Shown: positions 35,745 to 50,474 of the stretch, one piece after another | Position numbering within the stretch: position 1 is the stretch's first letter | How the letters are laid out: each line of letters opens with the position of its first letter | Assembly (NCBI RefSeq): GCF_036884655.1 | Contig: NC_088342.1 | Span: forward strand, 10,535,501-10,599,500 | DNA length: 64,000 bases | Reading direction: 5' to 3' | Origin: Musa acuminata AAA Group | Taxonomy: Eukaryota; Streptophyta; Magnoliopsida; Zingiberales; Musaceae | Program-made: the position numbers and the translations under genes | The notes under the pieces: generated by a model | Databases searched by the model: none | Seen by the model: only the letters and a program-made list of their open reading frames with translations | Told to the model about the DNA's origin: nothing

Positions 35745-37494
35745 ATGGATTTCTTTGCGGGGGCGAGAGTAATCCGCCTGCGGAGCTTCTACCAGAAGTA
35801 TCTCGTGGCGAAGGAAGACACGACTCGCGTGGGGATGGACCAAGATGGCTTCTCGGATGGCGCCCGGTGGACCGTCGAGATCATCGCTAACGAGCAGCGG
35901 CTCCGCTTCCGGAGCTCGTGGAATCGCTACCTCGCCGCCGACAACAATACGGTCTCCCAGCAGCTCCCCGATCACGTCGGCGTCCGCGGCGATTGGCAGC
36001 CCCTCGCTGTCGGCCCTCACGTCCTTCTCAGGTGCAACGACGCCGACTATCTCCGGGCGCAGGACCGCCACCTGCCGTGGCGCGCGTCCGTGACACTCCA
36101 CACGCCGTCGTCGCAGAGATCCCGGGCCCCGTTTTACTGGGACGTTGAAATCCTCGAGGCGGACCACCCGCCACTCCTGCCGCCGCCCCAAGCAGCAGCA
36201 ACGGCGCCCTCTTCCATGGCAGCCGGACCCTCCTCGTCCTTCGCGCCAGCGGGACCATCCTATCGTTCCAACGTTCCCACCCGATTCCTCACAGGCGTTG
36301 CAGAGGCTTCCTCCTCCTCCACCATGGCAGCCACCCTCTCCTCACCCACCAATGCAGCTGCTGCCTCCTCGGCCACGGCATCGCTGGTCCCCTCCGCGGT
36401 GATCCATGGCGCTGCTCCCGCTCTTCCTACCTCGTCATCCTATTCCAGATACGAGGTCTGTTGGATGATCATCGGTCTATTCTTGCTGATCTTGATGGTT
36501 CTTGGACTGCATTCTTTCCCAAGCTTATGAATCTTTTCGAAGCAAAGCTAATCGTGGAATCTTCTTGCTGCCCACGGTCACCTACCTGCTTTTCTGTGCT
36601 CGACTCACAGGTGATGGATCGGGAAATCACCTACGTCGTCGCAGATGATCGTGGCGTTTTGAATGAGGCGTATGCTCGTAACTTGACGTTCACCGGAACC
36701 AGCACTTCTGAGCTCATCAAGAGATTGAAGAAGGAAATAGGGACCGAGGACATATACGTGTGCGCCCGCAATTGCCACACCAGGTTGTTGATGCCTCTCG
36801 ATGAGGAGCTGCCACCCTTGTACGAGGTCCACAATTATCTGGAGGTGTTCATGGCCGTTTTTCCTCGTGAGTTCCTTCGCCTCTTGAGCTCTGTTTCTTG
36901 GTGTCGGAAGAGCTTTCCCTCGATCGATTCTTGTTTACAGACCGATTAGTCCAGACGTTCCGGACGGCGACTGCCTACCACATACGGAGCTTCCACACCA
37001 ACAGTTACCTGGTGGCGGAGGGCGACCAGCTGCGTCTGCGCTTAGACGGCTCCTCGATCGGCGCCCGGTGGACCATCGAGGTCATCACCAACGCCGGAAA
37101 CCAGCAACGAATCCGCTTCAGGAGCTGCTTCGGCTGGTGCCTCTCTGCTTCCTTGACCTGGTACTCCTTGCAGCGCCTCTCCAGAGACGACTATGCGGTC
37201 AGCCCGCGGACGGTCGAGGTCATCGAAGCCTCCCGCGACGAGTGGCTGCCGTTCCCCGTGTGGAACCACTTCATGTTTAGGTGCTCCTTAGACGACTTCT
37301 TGGCGGCCGGACACCCGCTGGGGCACAACACGGCCGACGACGACCCCACCTTCTTCTTGTTCAACACCCTGGACTCTTTTATGTGCGACATCCACGACGT
37401 GGACCCTTTTCTGTGGAACATCGAAGCCTCCGAGCTCACCTCCCCGGCCACTAACGATCCCGATGCTCGTGAGGACCGAGATGAAGCACCGTAA
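35745..37494 (+). CDS. Tandem double-DUF569 protein, three exons, 506 aa
   Basis: Exons 35745-36455, 36611-36866 and 36941-37494 join in phase (1521 nt). Start MDFFAGARVIRLRSFYQKYL is the family opening. Unit 1 (about 1-145) has GARWTVEII, FRSSWNRYLAADN and WRASVTLHTPSS. A Ser/Ala/Pro-rich linker of about 85 residues follows. Exon 2 encodes the usual second domain (MDREITYVVADDRGVLNEAY, KEIGTEDIYVCARN). Exon 3 encodes a further DUF569-type trefoil (AYHIRSFHTNSYLVAEGDQL, GARWTIEVITNAGNQQRIRF, FRSCFGWCLSASL) that lacks its own MEFF start. Most family members have one trefoil plus the second domain, so this looks like fusion or internal duplication. An alternative is a separate gene truncated at its start, but the splice sites and phases favour one transcript. 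Function unknown. Confidence 0.82.
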
Positions 37495-39728
37495 AACGCT
37501 TTGACGTTGTGCAGAGACATGCGGATTAAAGCTCGCCATGCATCATTCTCCACACAGCATAATGGTGTAGGACGAAAACAATGCTACACGATCTCTGAAA
37601 TATACACTTACCGAACACTGGCTGCAGGTGTATGCTTCAACAGAACTCGATCTCCAGTCATGCCGATGGATCTTGTTTGGCAATCTTTTTATGGTGTTTG
37701 CAGTGGCTTCAAGATTACCGCACACTGAACTGTCGTTCGTAAGATGTAGTCTTCATATCAGATACAGATGGATCCAGATTTGTGTGTGTCCCAGCTGCTT
37801 GGAGAAATCTGAGGCCATGAGACATCACTGTCCGGCGTGAGGTTGACACGTAGTGTAACATCAAGACCCTGTTGTTTCAAGCAAGAATCACCACCTGCAT
37901 GTCACTGTGCTCCTGTTCTTCCTGGTTGTCTGCAGCAGGCACCAGTGAAAACAGAGGGATTGGGTAACCTTTTTCCAGGCGATTTCTGTTGCTTCAAGAA
38001 ACCATGAAATCTTCATAGGATGCGATTTTTTTCTGCAATTTCTTGAGGACTCAATAAAATATCATACGCATAAATGATGAAATTTTATTTAATTTTAATT
38101 TTAAAAATTAGATGATCAGAAGATAAAACTAATTTTGTTTTTGGGTGATAGGAAAATAAATCAATAGCATGTGATGTCGAGTATCACAGTAAAGAATGAT
38201 GATGAGAGAAAAATTCAGGACGATTAAGAAAAGCAAAAGTAGATAAAGTAGAGAGAATGACAATAAATATTGTTAGAGAGAGAGAGAGAGAGAAGATTGC
38301 GGCAACACAGTGTTAAGAGTGTTTGATAAGAAAATTATAAGCAGGAAAAGAATCGAGACATCCCCTTCTCTTTGGCTTCTCCGACTTGTGGATGAAGTGC
38401 TTGTAAAAATGCAATTTTTAGTGTATGTTCCTTAATCCAGATTAAAAAGCAATAGCAGTTTAAGATCATTAATTATATCCAAATCAAATGCGAATCCCTT
38501 CGATTGCCCCAAAGGAACGTGGGGTTAACGGGATGTGCCGTCTACTTCATGGCACCGGCATATGCGTCTTGTTTCTTGAAGACTGCAAGTTTGACTAATG
38601 AATGGATCCTTTTGACTGGCTGATGGTGGATGTGTCGGAGGACAATGTGCTGTGGCTTTTAGATTAGTCTGCCGGATCTCGAGCTTCCATCCTTGCGTGA
38701 TACGTAGGTATCTCTCTTCCCAGCTTAAAGTATGTTCACCGAACAAGTTCGAAGCTCCATATTAAATTGGGTCGTATATATTGCTTAGCTTACGAAGATG
38801 ATAACATGACATCAGTAGCGGTGTTATTTCAGATGTTGACTTGAGAACGACGGTCAACAACGGTAAGCTCACAAATATAGTTCAATGATTTGACTCATCT
38901 CATAACTCATTAATGATCACAGAATTATGCTTCTAAATTGTTAATTTATATATTAAAAATATAAAAAAGACAAATATGTTGGTTGTCCTTAGATTTCTTA
39001 TTGTTATGATTTTTTTGAGAGATACTAACATCAATTAGAAATTAAATATTTGCATAGTAGAGAAATATATATAAAAGCAATGTATCGGATTCGGATCATA
39101 TTACCTCCTGATGGGCCAGGTCCGAATTAACCTGGTGTCGGTTGACCTGTCTTCCTTGCCATTGGCGGTGATGACGGGGCAACGTGGTGCCCATCCACGG
39201 GTCCACGACCTTGTCCAATCACAGTGGACGTGGGACAGTAAGATATTGGAAGCAAGCTATTCGGATCGGATCGAGTCACTCGCACACAGAATGATCCGAT
39301 CCGTTAACAGCAAGATCCCTCGATCCGAGTTCGACCCATATCGACACTGCGCGATGACGTGTGCCCACTGGCGTCCAGAAGTTTCACGCTGGTGAGACTC
39401 CGAGGTAGAAGTTGGGTACGTGTAACAATATTCTTCCGACGGAGACGTGGGAAGACGCAGATTTGAGCGTCGCGCCACGTTACTTATATTACTCCAGCAC
39501 TCGCTCCGTCACAGACGCAGTGACACCCTGCGGACGTCCCCACCAACGTCCTGTCGTAGCTCGGTGGACCCCAGGTGCCCTTAATCTCATCGGTCGAACA
39601 GAAGCAGCCTTTAATACTCCCCCGTCTCCGTAGGTCACAAAACCTTCACGTGACTCCGTTGGCTTCTGTCCTCTGCTTTCTCCGTTCTTTTTCCCCACTT
39701 AAAACGCTGTTTGTGCTTCCCACCACGT

Positions 39729-39760
<32 letters not shown>

Positions 39761-39779
39761 CTCCGCGTGAGATCCCGTC
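37495..39779. other. Spacer upstream of the receptor kinase
   Basis: No gene recognised. It holds a (GA)n run at about 38275-38292, AT-rich sequence to about 39080, then GC-richer sequence. A (CT)n tract at 39727-39761 lies just before the receptor-kinase ATG, presumably in its 5'UTR. Confidence 0.55.
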
Positions 39780-41699
39780 ATGCCGCCGCCGCGGCCCCTT
39801 CCTCCTCCTCCTCCTCTTCTCCTGTGCCTCATCGCCGCCATCTTCTCCTTCGCGGCCGTTGCCGAGGCCGCTGATGGACGGCCTCGCCCGGCCTGCTCCC
39901 CTCCTCCCTCCTCGAGCGGAGGGGAGCCTTGTCCCCCGTTCGGGTCGCCGCCGCACTCTTTCCCCTTCGGTTCCACACCGGGCTGCGGCCACCCCTCCTT
40001 CCGAGTCAACTGCTCCACCCCCCACTCCACCCTCTCCATCAAATCCACCACCTTCGTCCTCCTCGGCATCTCCCGCCCCTCATCCCTCCTCGTTTCCCCC
40101 CTCCTCCATACCTCCAACTCCTCCGTCACCGCCTGCCCCTCCCTTCCCCACGCCGCCATAGACCTCTCCGGCTCCCCCTTCCGCCCCTCCCCCGATGTCT
40201 GCCCCCACCTCGCCGCTCTGCGCCACTGCCGCCCCCCAACGTCTGCCGCCGGCGCAGCCTGCCGTCGCACCTCCTGGCAGAACCGTCTCCTCTCCGAGCC
40301 CAACCTCCTTTTTCACTCTTGCGCCGATGGCCGCACAGCTTCCTCCCTCTCCCCCTTCCCTGCCGCAGCCTGCCAACGGGACGAAGACGTCGCCGCCGCC
40401 ATCACGGCCTTCCTCCGCCGCGGCTTCCACGTCGAGTGGGACTCCTCCACCGACCCCTACTTTGCCAAATGCTCCTTCTGCAACCGCACCGCCGGGGGCG
40501 CCTGCGGCTTCAACGACTCGGCATCTGGCAAACCCTTCCTGTGCTTTCCCTCCTCCGATCATCTCCTCCGTAACGACTCGGCCGCCTCCCGCCGCCTCCT
40601 CCTCACCACAACCCTCTTCGCCACCGCCTGCGTCCTTCTGGTCTTCCTCTCCCTTTGGGCTGCTGTCGTCTCCCTTCGTCGCCGCCGGCGCGGGAGCGAC
40701 CCTGGCTCCGACTCCATGACCGCTTTCCTTCTCCGGCACCACCTCCATCCCCCGATCTACACATACGAACAGCTCCGCGCCTCCACCGGCGGGTTCGACC
40801 CGCGCCGCAAGATCGGCGATGGCGGGTTCGGATCCGTTTACCTCGCCCACCTCGATGATGGTCGCGTCGCTGCAGTGAAGCGTCTCCATCGCCACCACCC
40901 AGCCGCGGCGGCGACGAAGTCCTTCTGCAACGAGATCCTCATCCTTTCATCCCTCCGCCACCCCAACCTCGTCCGCCTCCACGGCTACTGCTGCGACCCC
41001 CGCGGCCTCCTCCTCGTCTACGACTACGTCCCCAACGGCACCCTCGCCGACCACCTGCACGGCTCCCGCAGCTCCTACAGCAAGCCCCAAGTCCTCCCCT
41101 GGGCCGTCCGCCTCGACATCGCCATCCAGACCGCCGCTGCCCTCGAGTACCTCCATTTCGGCCTCAAGCCGCCCGTCGTCCACCGCGACATCACCTCGTC
41201 GAACATCTTCGTCGAGAGGGACATGAGGGTCAAAGTCGGCGACTTCGGCCTCTCCAGGCTGCTCACGCTGCCGGACCCTTCGTCGTCCCTGGGCTCCTCG
41301 TCCGAGTACGTCTGCTGCACGGGGCCACAGGGCACGCCCGGGTACCTCGACCCGGAGTACCACCGGTCGTTCCGTCTCACCGAGAAGAGCGATGTGTATA
41401 GCTTCGGAGTGGTGCTGCTGGAGCTCGTGACAGGGATGAAGGCCGTGGATGTGAGCAGGGACAGGAGCGAGATGGCGCTGGTTGACATGGTGGTGTCGAA
41501 GATCCATGTAGGGGCGCTGCACCAGGTCGTAGATCCCGTCCTGCTGCATGAGGGTAAAGAGGTAATGGCGATGGTAGAGGCGGTGGTGGAGTTGGCATTC
41601 AGGTGCGTGGCAGGGGACAAGGATGACCGGCCAGACGCCAGGGAGCTGGTACAGGAGCTCAAAAGAATCCGCAGTAAGATCGTCGATCCTCCCGAGTGA
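39780..41699 (+). CDS. LRK10L/WAK-like receptor protein kinase, intronless, 639 aa
   Basis: A single open frame encodes a plasma-membrane receptor kinase. Residues 1-30 are a signal peptide. A GUB_WAK-type cysteine-rich extracellular region follows, ending in the motif CSFCNRTAGGACGFN (from C231). A membrane helix spans about 273-297, then RRRRRG. The kinase domain has the glycine loop GDGGFGSVY (346-354), catalytic lysine in AVKRL (K367), HRD (468-470), DFG (488-490), and GTPGYLDPEYH in the activation segment. All catalytic residues are present, so it should be active. The closest named families are LEAF RUST 10-like (LRK10L-1) kinases. The ligand is unknown. GC content is very high with many C/G third positions. 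Relatives are usually split by introns in the ectodomain, so the intronless form is unusual. Confidence 0.9.
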   Translation: MPPPRPLPPPPPLLLCLIAAIFSFAAVAEAADGRPRPACSPPPSSSGGEPCPPFGSPPHSFPFGSTPGCGHPSFRVNCSTPHSTLSIKSTTFVLLGISRPSSLLVSPLLHTSNSSVTACPSLPHAAIDLSGSPFRPSPDVCPHLAALRHCRPPTSAAGAACRRTSWQNRLLSEPNLLFHSCADGRTASSLSPFPAAACQRDEDVAAAITAFLRRGFHVEWDSSTDPYFAKCSFCNRTAGGACGFNDSASGKPFLCFPSSDHLLRNDSAASRRLLLTTTLFATACVLLVFLSLWAAVVSLRRRRRGSDPGSDSMTAFLLRHHLHPPIYTYEQLRASTGGFDPRRKIGDGGFGSVYLAHLDDGRVAAVKRLHRHHPAAAATKSFCNEILILSSLRHPNLVRLHGYCCDPRGLLLVYDYVPNGTLADHLHGSRSSYSKPQVLPWAVRLDIAIQTAAALEYLHFGLKPPVVHRDITSSNIFVERDMRVKVGDFGLSRLLTLPDPSSSLGSSSEYVCCTGPQGTPGYLDPEYHRSFRLTEKSDVYSFGVVLLELVTGMKAVDVSRDRSEMALVDMVVSKIHVGALHQVVDPVLLHEGKEVMAMVEAVVELAFRCVAGDKDDRPDARELVQELKRIRSKIVDPPE

Positions 41700-42693
41700 T
41701 GCTGGTTCAGAGGGAGATAGAGACAATGGATGCTGCCATTAGGAGCTTCGCCTTCCTAACCGTCCCTTCAATAAAAGCGTCAGCTTTGCCTGGTTCACAG
41801 TCGAGTTTGAGTATGTGATTCATCAGGTTCCTCCTCGATACAATGAGCCAGAGTTCTTGAGGCAGACAGTTCAATGAGTTGGAATAAGCTCTCCTATGTC
41901 AAATCACCAAGGATTCCTCGGAGGATTGCTTCCATGGGTTCCTTCACCCTTCTCGACTACATAAAGGAGCGTCTGCATCCATTAACTTGATCAGCATTTT
42001 CAGGATTCGGGAGTACCAAACAAACAAGATTGGTTCAGTCACACATAGTATGGCTGATAGAATTTTTGTCGAGGGATGCAAGTGTGAAGGGAAAGCTTGT
42101 GAATTTGTATGGCCTCTACTCACTGATTGTCGTCGTAAACAGATTCAAAATGGAGTTGGGAGTCAATTCGCAGAGGAGAAGAGTATACTTATTTTCTTTG
42201 TTGGTGCTAATCCTTCTCTGGAAGGTCAGTCTCGATTGTTATTTCTTTTCGTGAATGAATATGCTATCTCAAGTGCTTCCATTGGCAATCGTCTCAGATT
42301 CTTTGGTAATGGTTTCTTGTTCATGTGACCATCAAAGTACTGAGACAGCATTCTTGTTCCAAAGCCCATGGCATGGGGATATTGTGAAGGTTTTCTCGGT
42401 GAGGCGATCATGAATTAGAACATAAACCAAGACCAAAAAGATGCTTAAAGTAATACAAGAGAAGAAACATCCTGCAATTGGCTACACCGAAGAAAGAACA
42501 CAATTTTTCATGATGTTGCAATAATAGAAAAATCTAATAACACCAATAATAGAATAATAGTGTATGAAAGTTTTGTCATCGGACAAGTATTTTACATGTA
42601 TATTCCTACAAAATTTGTAATTAGCATTTATTACTCTGAATATATATTTTTATTAAAAATCATAAGTTGAGATTTTGTCTCTTGCAACAATTG

Positions 42694-42744
<51 letters not shown>

Positions 42745-43997
42745 AGTTAAAAATATTTAAATTATTATTTATAATTTTTAATAAAGTCTTTTTTTAAAAA
42801 AAAATTCTATCTTTTCTTACACCATTAAATATAATTCACTTTGCATCCGAAAGTCTCTTAAACACACGTTCAAATTATTTTAAACGATTATGATCATTAT
42901 ACATAATTATTCATGAATAAAAATATTTATATTTTTATGTTTTCTAATAGTTTCATTAACAACATAAACTTTTTTGTATATGTTATTTTTTAATTATCTA
43001 ACACTCATATTTATAAATTTTATATTTGTCTATCAATTATCTTATAATATTTTATCATTTGCAACTCCTTTGGAAATATTACACAAATTCTCCGTGATTC
43101 ATAAAAAGAACTAACAAGTTGATGAATCAAATACTAGCTAATGAATAGGCCCACAATCCCGTAGAAAGACATCACAATCCCTTGAGGAAAAAAAATGATG
43201 GGGCTCGTGGAATCCCATGTAAATCAGCAAGGACTAGCTTGCAAGGCTTCAACCAATTATGTGCTTCAATATAATTACCTAGACTAAGCGCTTTCTAGTC
43301 AAAGATTAACGTTGGATAAGCTCAATGACCTATGGAATAACCCAACACATTACCGCACGAGCTGAGATTTGTTCAATTTCAATAAGTTCAATAAATTCTT
43401 TATCTGATAATCACATGACTCTTGACATCATTATTATTTTAATTATTTTATTTTTATTTAATAAAAATAATATTTTTATTAAACTTTTTATCTCATTGAA
43501 TAATTGATCAAATATACCTAAATATTTTACTTTAAAAAATCTAGCTCAAAAACCATAATTTACATTAATATTGTTAAAAAATATCATATGATCTCATAAA
43601 ATAATAATTTGATATAGAATGCTTTCCTCAAAATTGAACTTTGAATAATAAAATATCAAATAACAGGGGAAACTTATAACAATTATCATAAATACTTAAA
43701 AAAATTAAAATTTGTTCTAAATTCATAAATAAAACATGATTAGTATTGAAACATTTCAAAATTATTTTGAACTTATGACAATCATGATTAATAATGGTTA
43801 TTTTAAGTTTATCCAATACTTATGGAAGTGATGTGTATAGAGAATTTGAATATTTTAAAAATATGCATATAGGTAATATGTAAATATCTGGATCAAATGC
43901 CAGTCCATTAACTTGGTAGATAAATATTACATTTATCATTTTTGATAGTTTCTTCAATTTGGATGCACCTCTTAATTTAATAATTATTTAGAAACAC

Positions 43998-44030
<33 letters not shown>

Positions 44031-44373
44031 ATATATATATATATCTGTGTGTGTGTGAGAGAGAGAGAGAGAATGAATGAATCGAACCGGTTCTTGGTCG
44101 AATCTTCCAACCGGACCGCTGGAATTGACTGGACCGGGGCGGAGACGTGATGATATGATGTGGATCAGATCACGGATCAATATAGGATCCGATCTGACTA
44201 GGAATTGGATAGCGCATGGACTGAAATAGGATCCGATCCGTTTACAGACGTGATCTAGTTGTCCGAACCAATTCAAATGTTTCGCTTGTGCTAGCCAATC
44301 TCCCAAATCTCGTATTGCTTCACGGCTCCCCTTCCCTTTGATCTCCGGGGATCGGAATCTGGGCCAGGCGGAA
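41700..44373. other. AT-rich spacer between the receptor kinase and the AUG2 relic
   Basis: It presumably starts with the receptor kinase 3'UTR. Then AT-rich sequence with (AT)n at about 42696-42740 and an AT/GT/GA composite microsatellite at about 43998-44073. No gene recognised. Confidence 0.55.
43998..44073. repeat. Composite (AT)n-(GT)n-(GA)n microsatellite
   Basis: An AT-rich run with two ACAT interruptions passes into GTGTGTGTG and then a GA run just upstream of the AUG2 relic. Confidence 0.9.
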
Positions 44374-47960
<3,587 letters not shown>

Positions 47961-47964
47961 GGCT

Positions 47965-50474
47965 TTACCATTTTTGTGTTGGACTGATTGAAGATTCAAT
48001 GAAGAAAAGGTAGAACTTGTAAGATCAGCAGACAAATCAAGTAACCGAAGAAGATGTCAATTTTACATGCTACAGAGTTATTTTATGGAATGCAAATGCT
48101 CTTACTTTTTTATTATAGTCGAAGCATGTAATGTAGTCAATATAGCTTTCATATGGGTTTCTCTCAAACTAACCATATTGGAATTATCCTTTGAGCAACT
48201 GTTTCTATAGTAGCAATATATTTTAGCCATTTTCATGCCACGTGGACGGTGGAACTTATAATGACGGATTGCTTTACTTCTAAATGTCATGATTTGTACT
48301 AAAAACTAAACAATCTGGAATTGCATGTTTTTGTTGTTCAACTTGAAAATAGGTTGTCAATTATCTCTTGTATCAACTAGCAATTGGTACAGTTGTGGAA
48401 CTTCTAGCCCCTGCTCATAGATATGTAAATCTTGGGGTTTTCTTGTCTCTGTTCTGTTTATTTTTATTTTTTTCCCGATTCGTATGCTTTTATGGTGACC
48501 TCACAACGAAAAGAACAAGCTTTCAGCAACTTTACTTTTTAATGCTATGGTTGGCAATTTAGTCAAATTAATCTTGTTATTTTTTGTTAGTATGGCTGTA
48601 TGATCTATACAATTATGTTCCAAGATATGGATTGAATTTTGTACAGTTATAGTCTCCAAAAACAAAATTTATGAATCTGCTTAACTCTCCAAAAACAAAA
48701 TTTATGAATATGCTGACTTGTATCTCTGGATGGGGCTGACAGTCAAGTATTCCGTCCTTTCTAATATGGATTAATTACATATTATCCTATATAATTAATC
48801 TTATATAGTTATTAGTATCCTAATTTTATACTTTAAAAATTATATTGACATCCTTATAATTACGAAGTGAAATATTTAAATTCATTTATTCTGAGTTTTA
48901 TCAACGAAAATATAAAAATAAAGGATAAAAAGATAATTTTAATATTTCAATTGGTGGTGACGAATGACGATACCACTAAGGGTTACGAGTGGTTGTTGTG
49001 GATGAGGAGAGCGACATCGAGAGGTGAGGATCGCTCTGCATCCGCATCAATATCGACACAATTACTGAGTAACTCTTTCATCGTTTTGCATATGCGTTGG
49101 CATCGACACAATTGCCAAGCAGCGAAAAGGCTACTCAACATTTGCATTGACTGCACTTTCATCATTCGGCAACTGGATTATCGTTGACACAAATGGTGGC
49201 GATCATCTCAGCATTGGCCCGTTGGGTGAATTGCTCAACTCGAAATTAGGGTTATCAAAGCTCCTATCATTCCCTCCATTATCGTATCAGTTTTTGACAT
49301 GGGCATGAAAAGTGGGAGATGGGAAGCTCATCGAAAGAGGAGTTTTATTCACCGTGGTTGTTGTCAACGGGGAAGGAAAGCTATAAAAGGCTGACAAGTA
49401 AGCGGTTGTCGAGCTCTCGATGAATGTATCTAGTGGCGGTAGAAAAATATGGGTCCCCATAATTCGATACTGAGTATATCATCGTACCAATCATCGACAT
49501 AATTGCTAAGCGACCCTTTCGTCGCTCTGCATCAATGTCGATATAGTTGTTAAACGAAGAAAGAGCTACTTGACATCATCTCTCGTCATCGCTTTTCTCA
49601 TCCACAATAGTCACCCATAGCCCCTACCGACGTTGCCATCCGTCACCACTAACTAAAACATTAAACTTATCTTTTTTATCTTTTATTTTTATGTTTTTGT
49701 TGATAAAACCTTTGTAAATGGATGGCGTCACTTTAGTAATTATAGTAATGTGAATGTATTTTTTTTTAAGTATAGGGATCATAATATTAATGATGGTCAT
49801 AGAATTTTTTTATTATATTAAATAATATATAAGATATATCATTTATATAATAATATACTAATCATAATAATAATAATTTTTTATTACATTAAATAATATA
49901 TAAGATCTTCACAGTCGGATTTGAGATCTATCGTTTATACAATAACTTACTAAACATAACAATCCAATGGAATGAATCAATAAAAATAATCCAAATACTT
50001 ACCTTCATACTTTAATACTACACAAATCGAATTAAAAAAAAATAGTGGCCTATTATTATTCTTTAATAATGGATGGGTACCCATAAAACATATCCTTTCT
50101 GAATCCGATTTGAGTTCCTACGTGTCTGATTCAGTGATACCAAAACCTAATTAAAGGCATTTCAAACTAAATCCCACTCGATGTTGTTTCTAATCTGACT
50201 TAATCTCCCACCAACGTTCGGCTCACATGTGTTGGCCGAGCCACGAAATAGATAAGAAATCTTCCCATTGGTCCATAATTGTAGGCCCCGCTATCGTTAA
50301 AAGACTTACGAGCATTGTTTAGGGTCCGGCCCAGAACTCGGACTCCGAATCCACTAGTGGGGAGAACGAGCGTCCGAGCCCTACGCAGCCCGACTGCCGC
50401 TCACTCGAGACTGAAGACCTTGAACCCTAAACTACGCTCCGACGCCCTCCGTTCCTCGTTGGAGACCGCCAAGG
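47965..50474. other. Spacer between the AUG2 relic and the MCRS1 gene
   Basis: No gene recognised. It contains a 33-bp-period direct repeat (CTCCAAAAACAAAATTTATG at 48654 and 48687), the long-inverted-repeat element at about 48820-49785, AT-rich sequence, then the GC-richer promoter and 5'UTR of the MCRS1 gene from about 50200. Confidence 0.55.
48820..49785. mobile_element. Non-autonomous element with about 190-bp inverted repeats
   Basis: The left arm (about 48820-49013) and the reverse complement of the right arm (about 49590-49785) match in order: GTATCC/GATCCC, TATACTT, ATAATTAC, AAGTGA, GTTTTATCAAC, ATAAAAATAAA, AAAGATAA, GTGGTGACG, GTGGATGAG. The interior of about 575 bp has repeated CATCGACACAATTG-like words and no recognised domain. 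Exact ends and target duplication were not resolved because both flanks are AT-rich. The long arms suggest a Mutator-like or foldback non-autonomous element. Confidence 0.75.

Noticed and set aside
39635..40898. Long minus-strand and alternate plus-strand frames over the receptor kinase
   Set aside because: Low-complexity Pro/Arg or Gly/Glu sequence caused by high GC; the kinase frame explains the region.
41987..42328. 113-codon frame downstream of the receptor kinase
   Set aside because: No recognisable domain, and it lies in probable 3' flanking sequence with no GC-rich codon bias.
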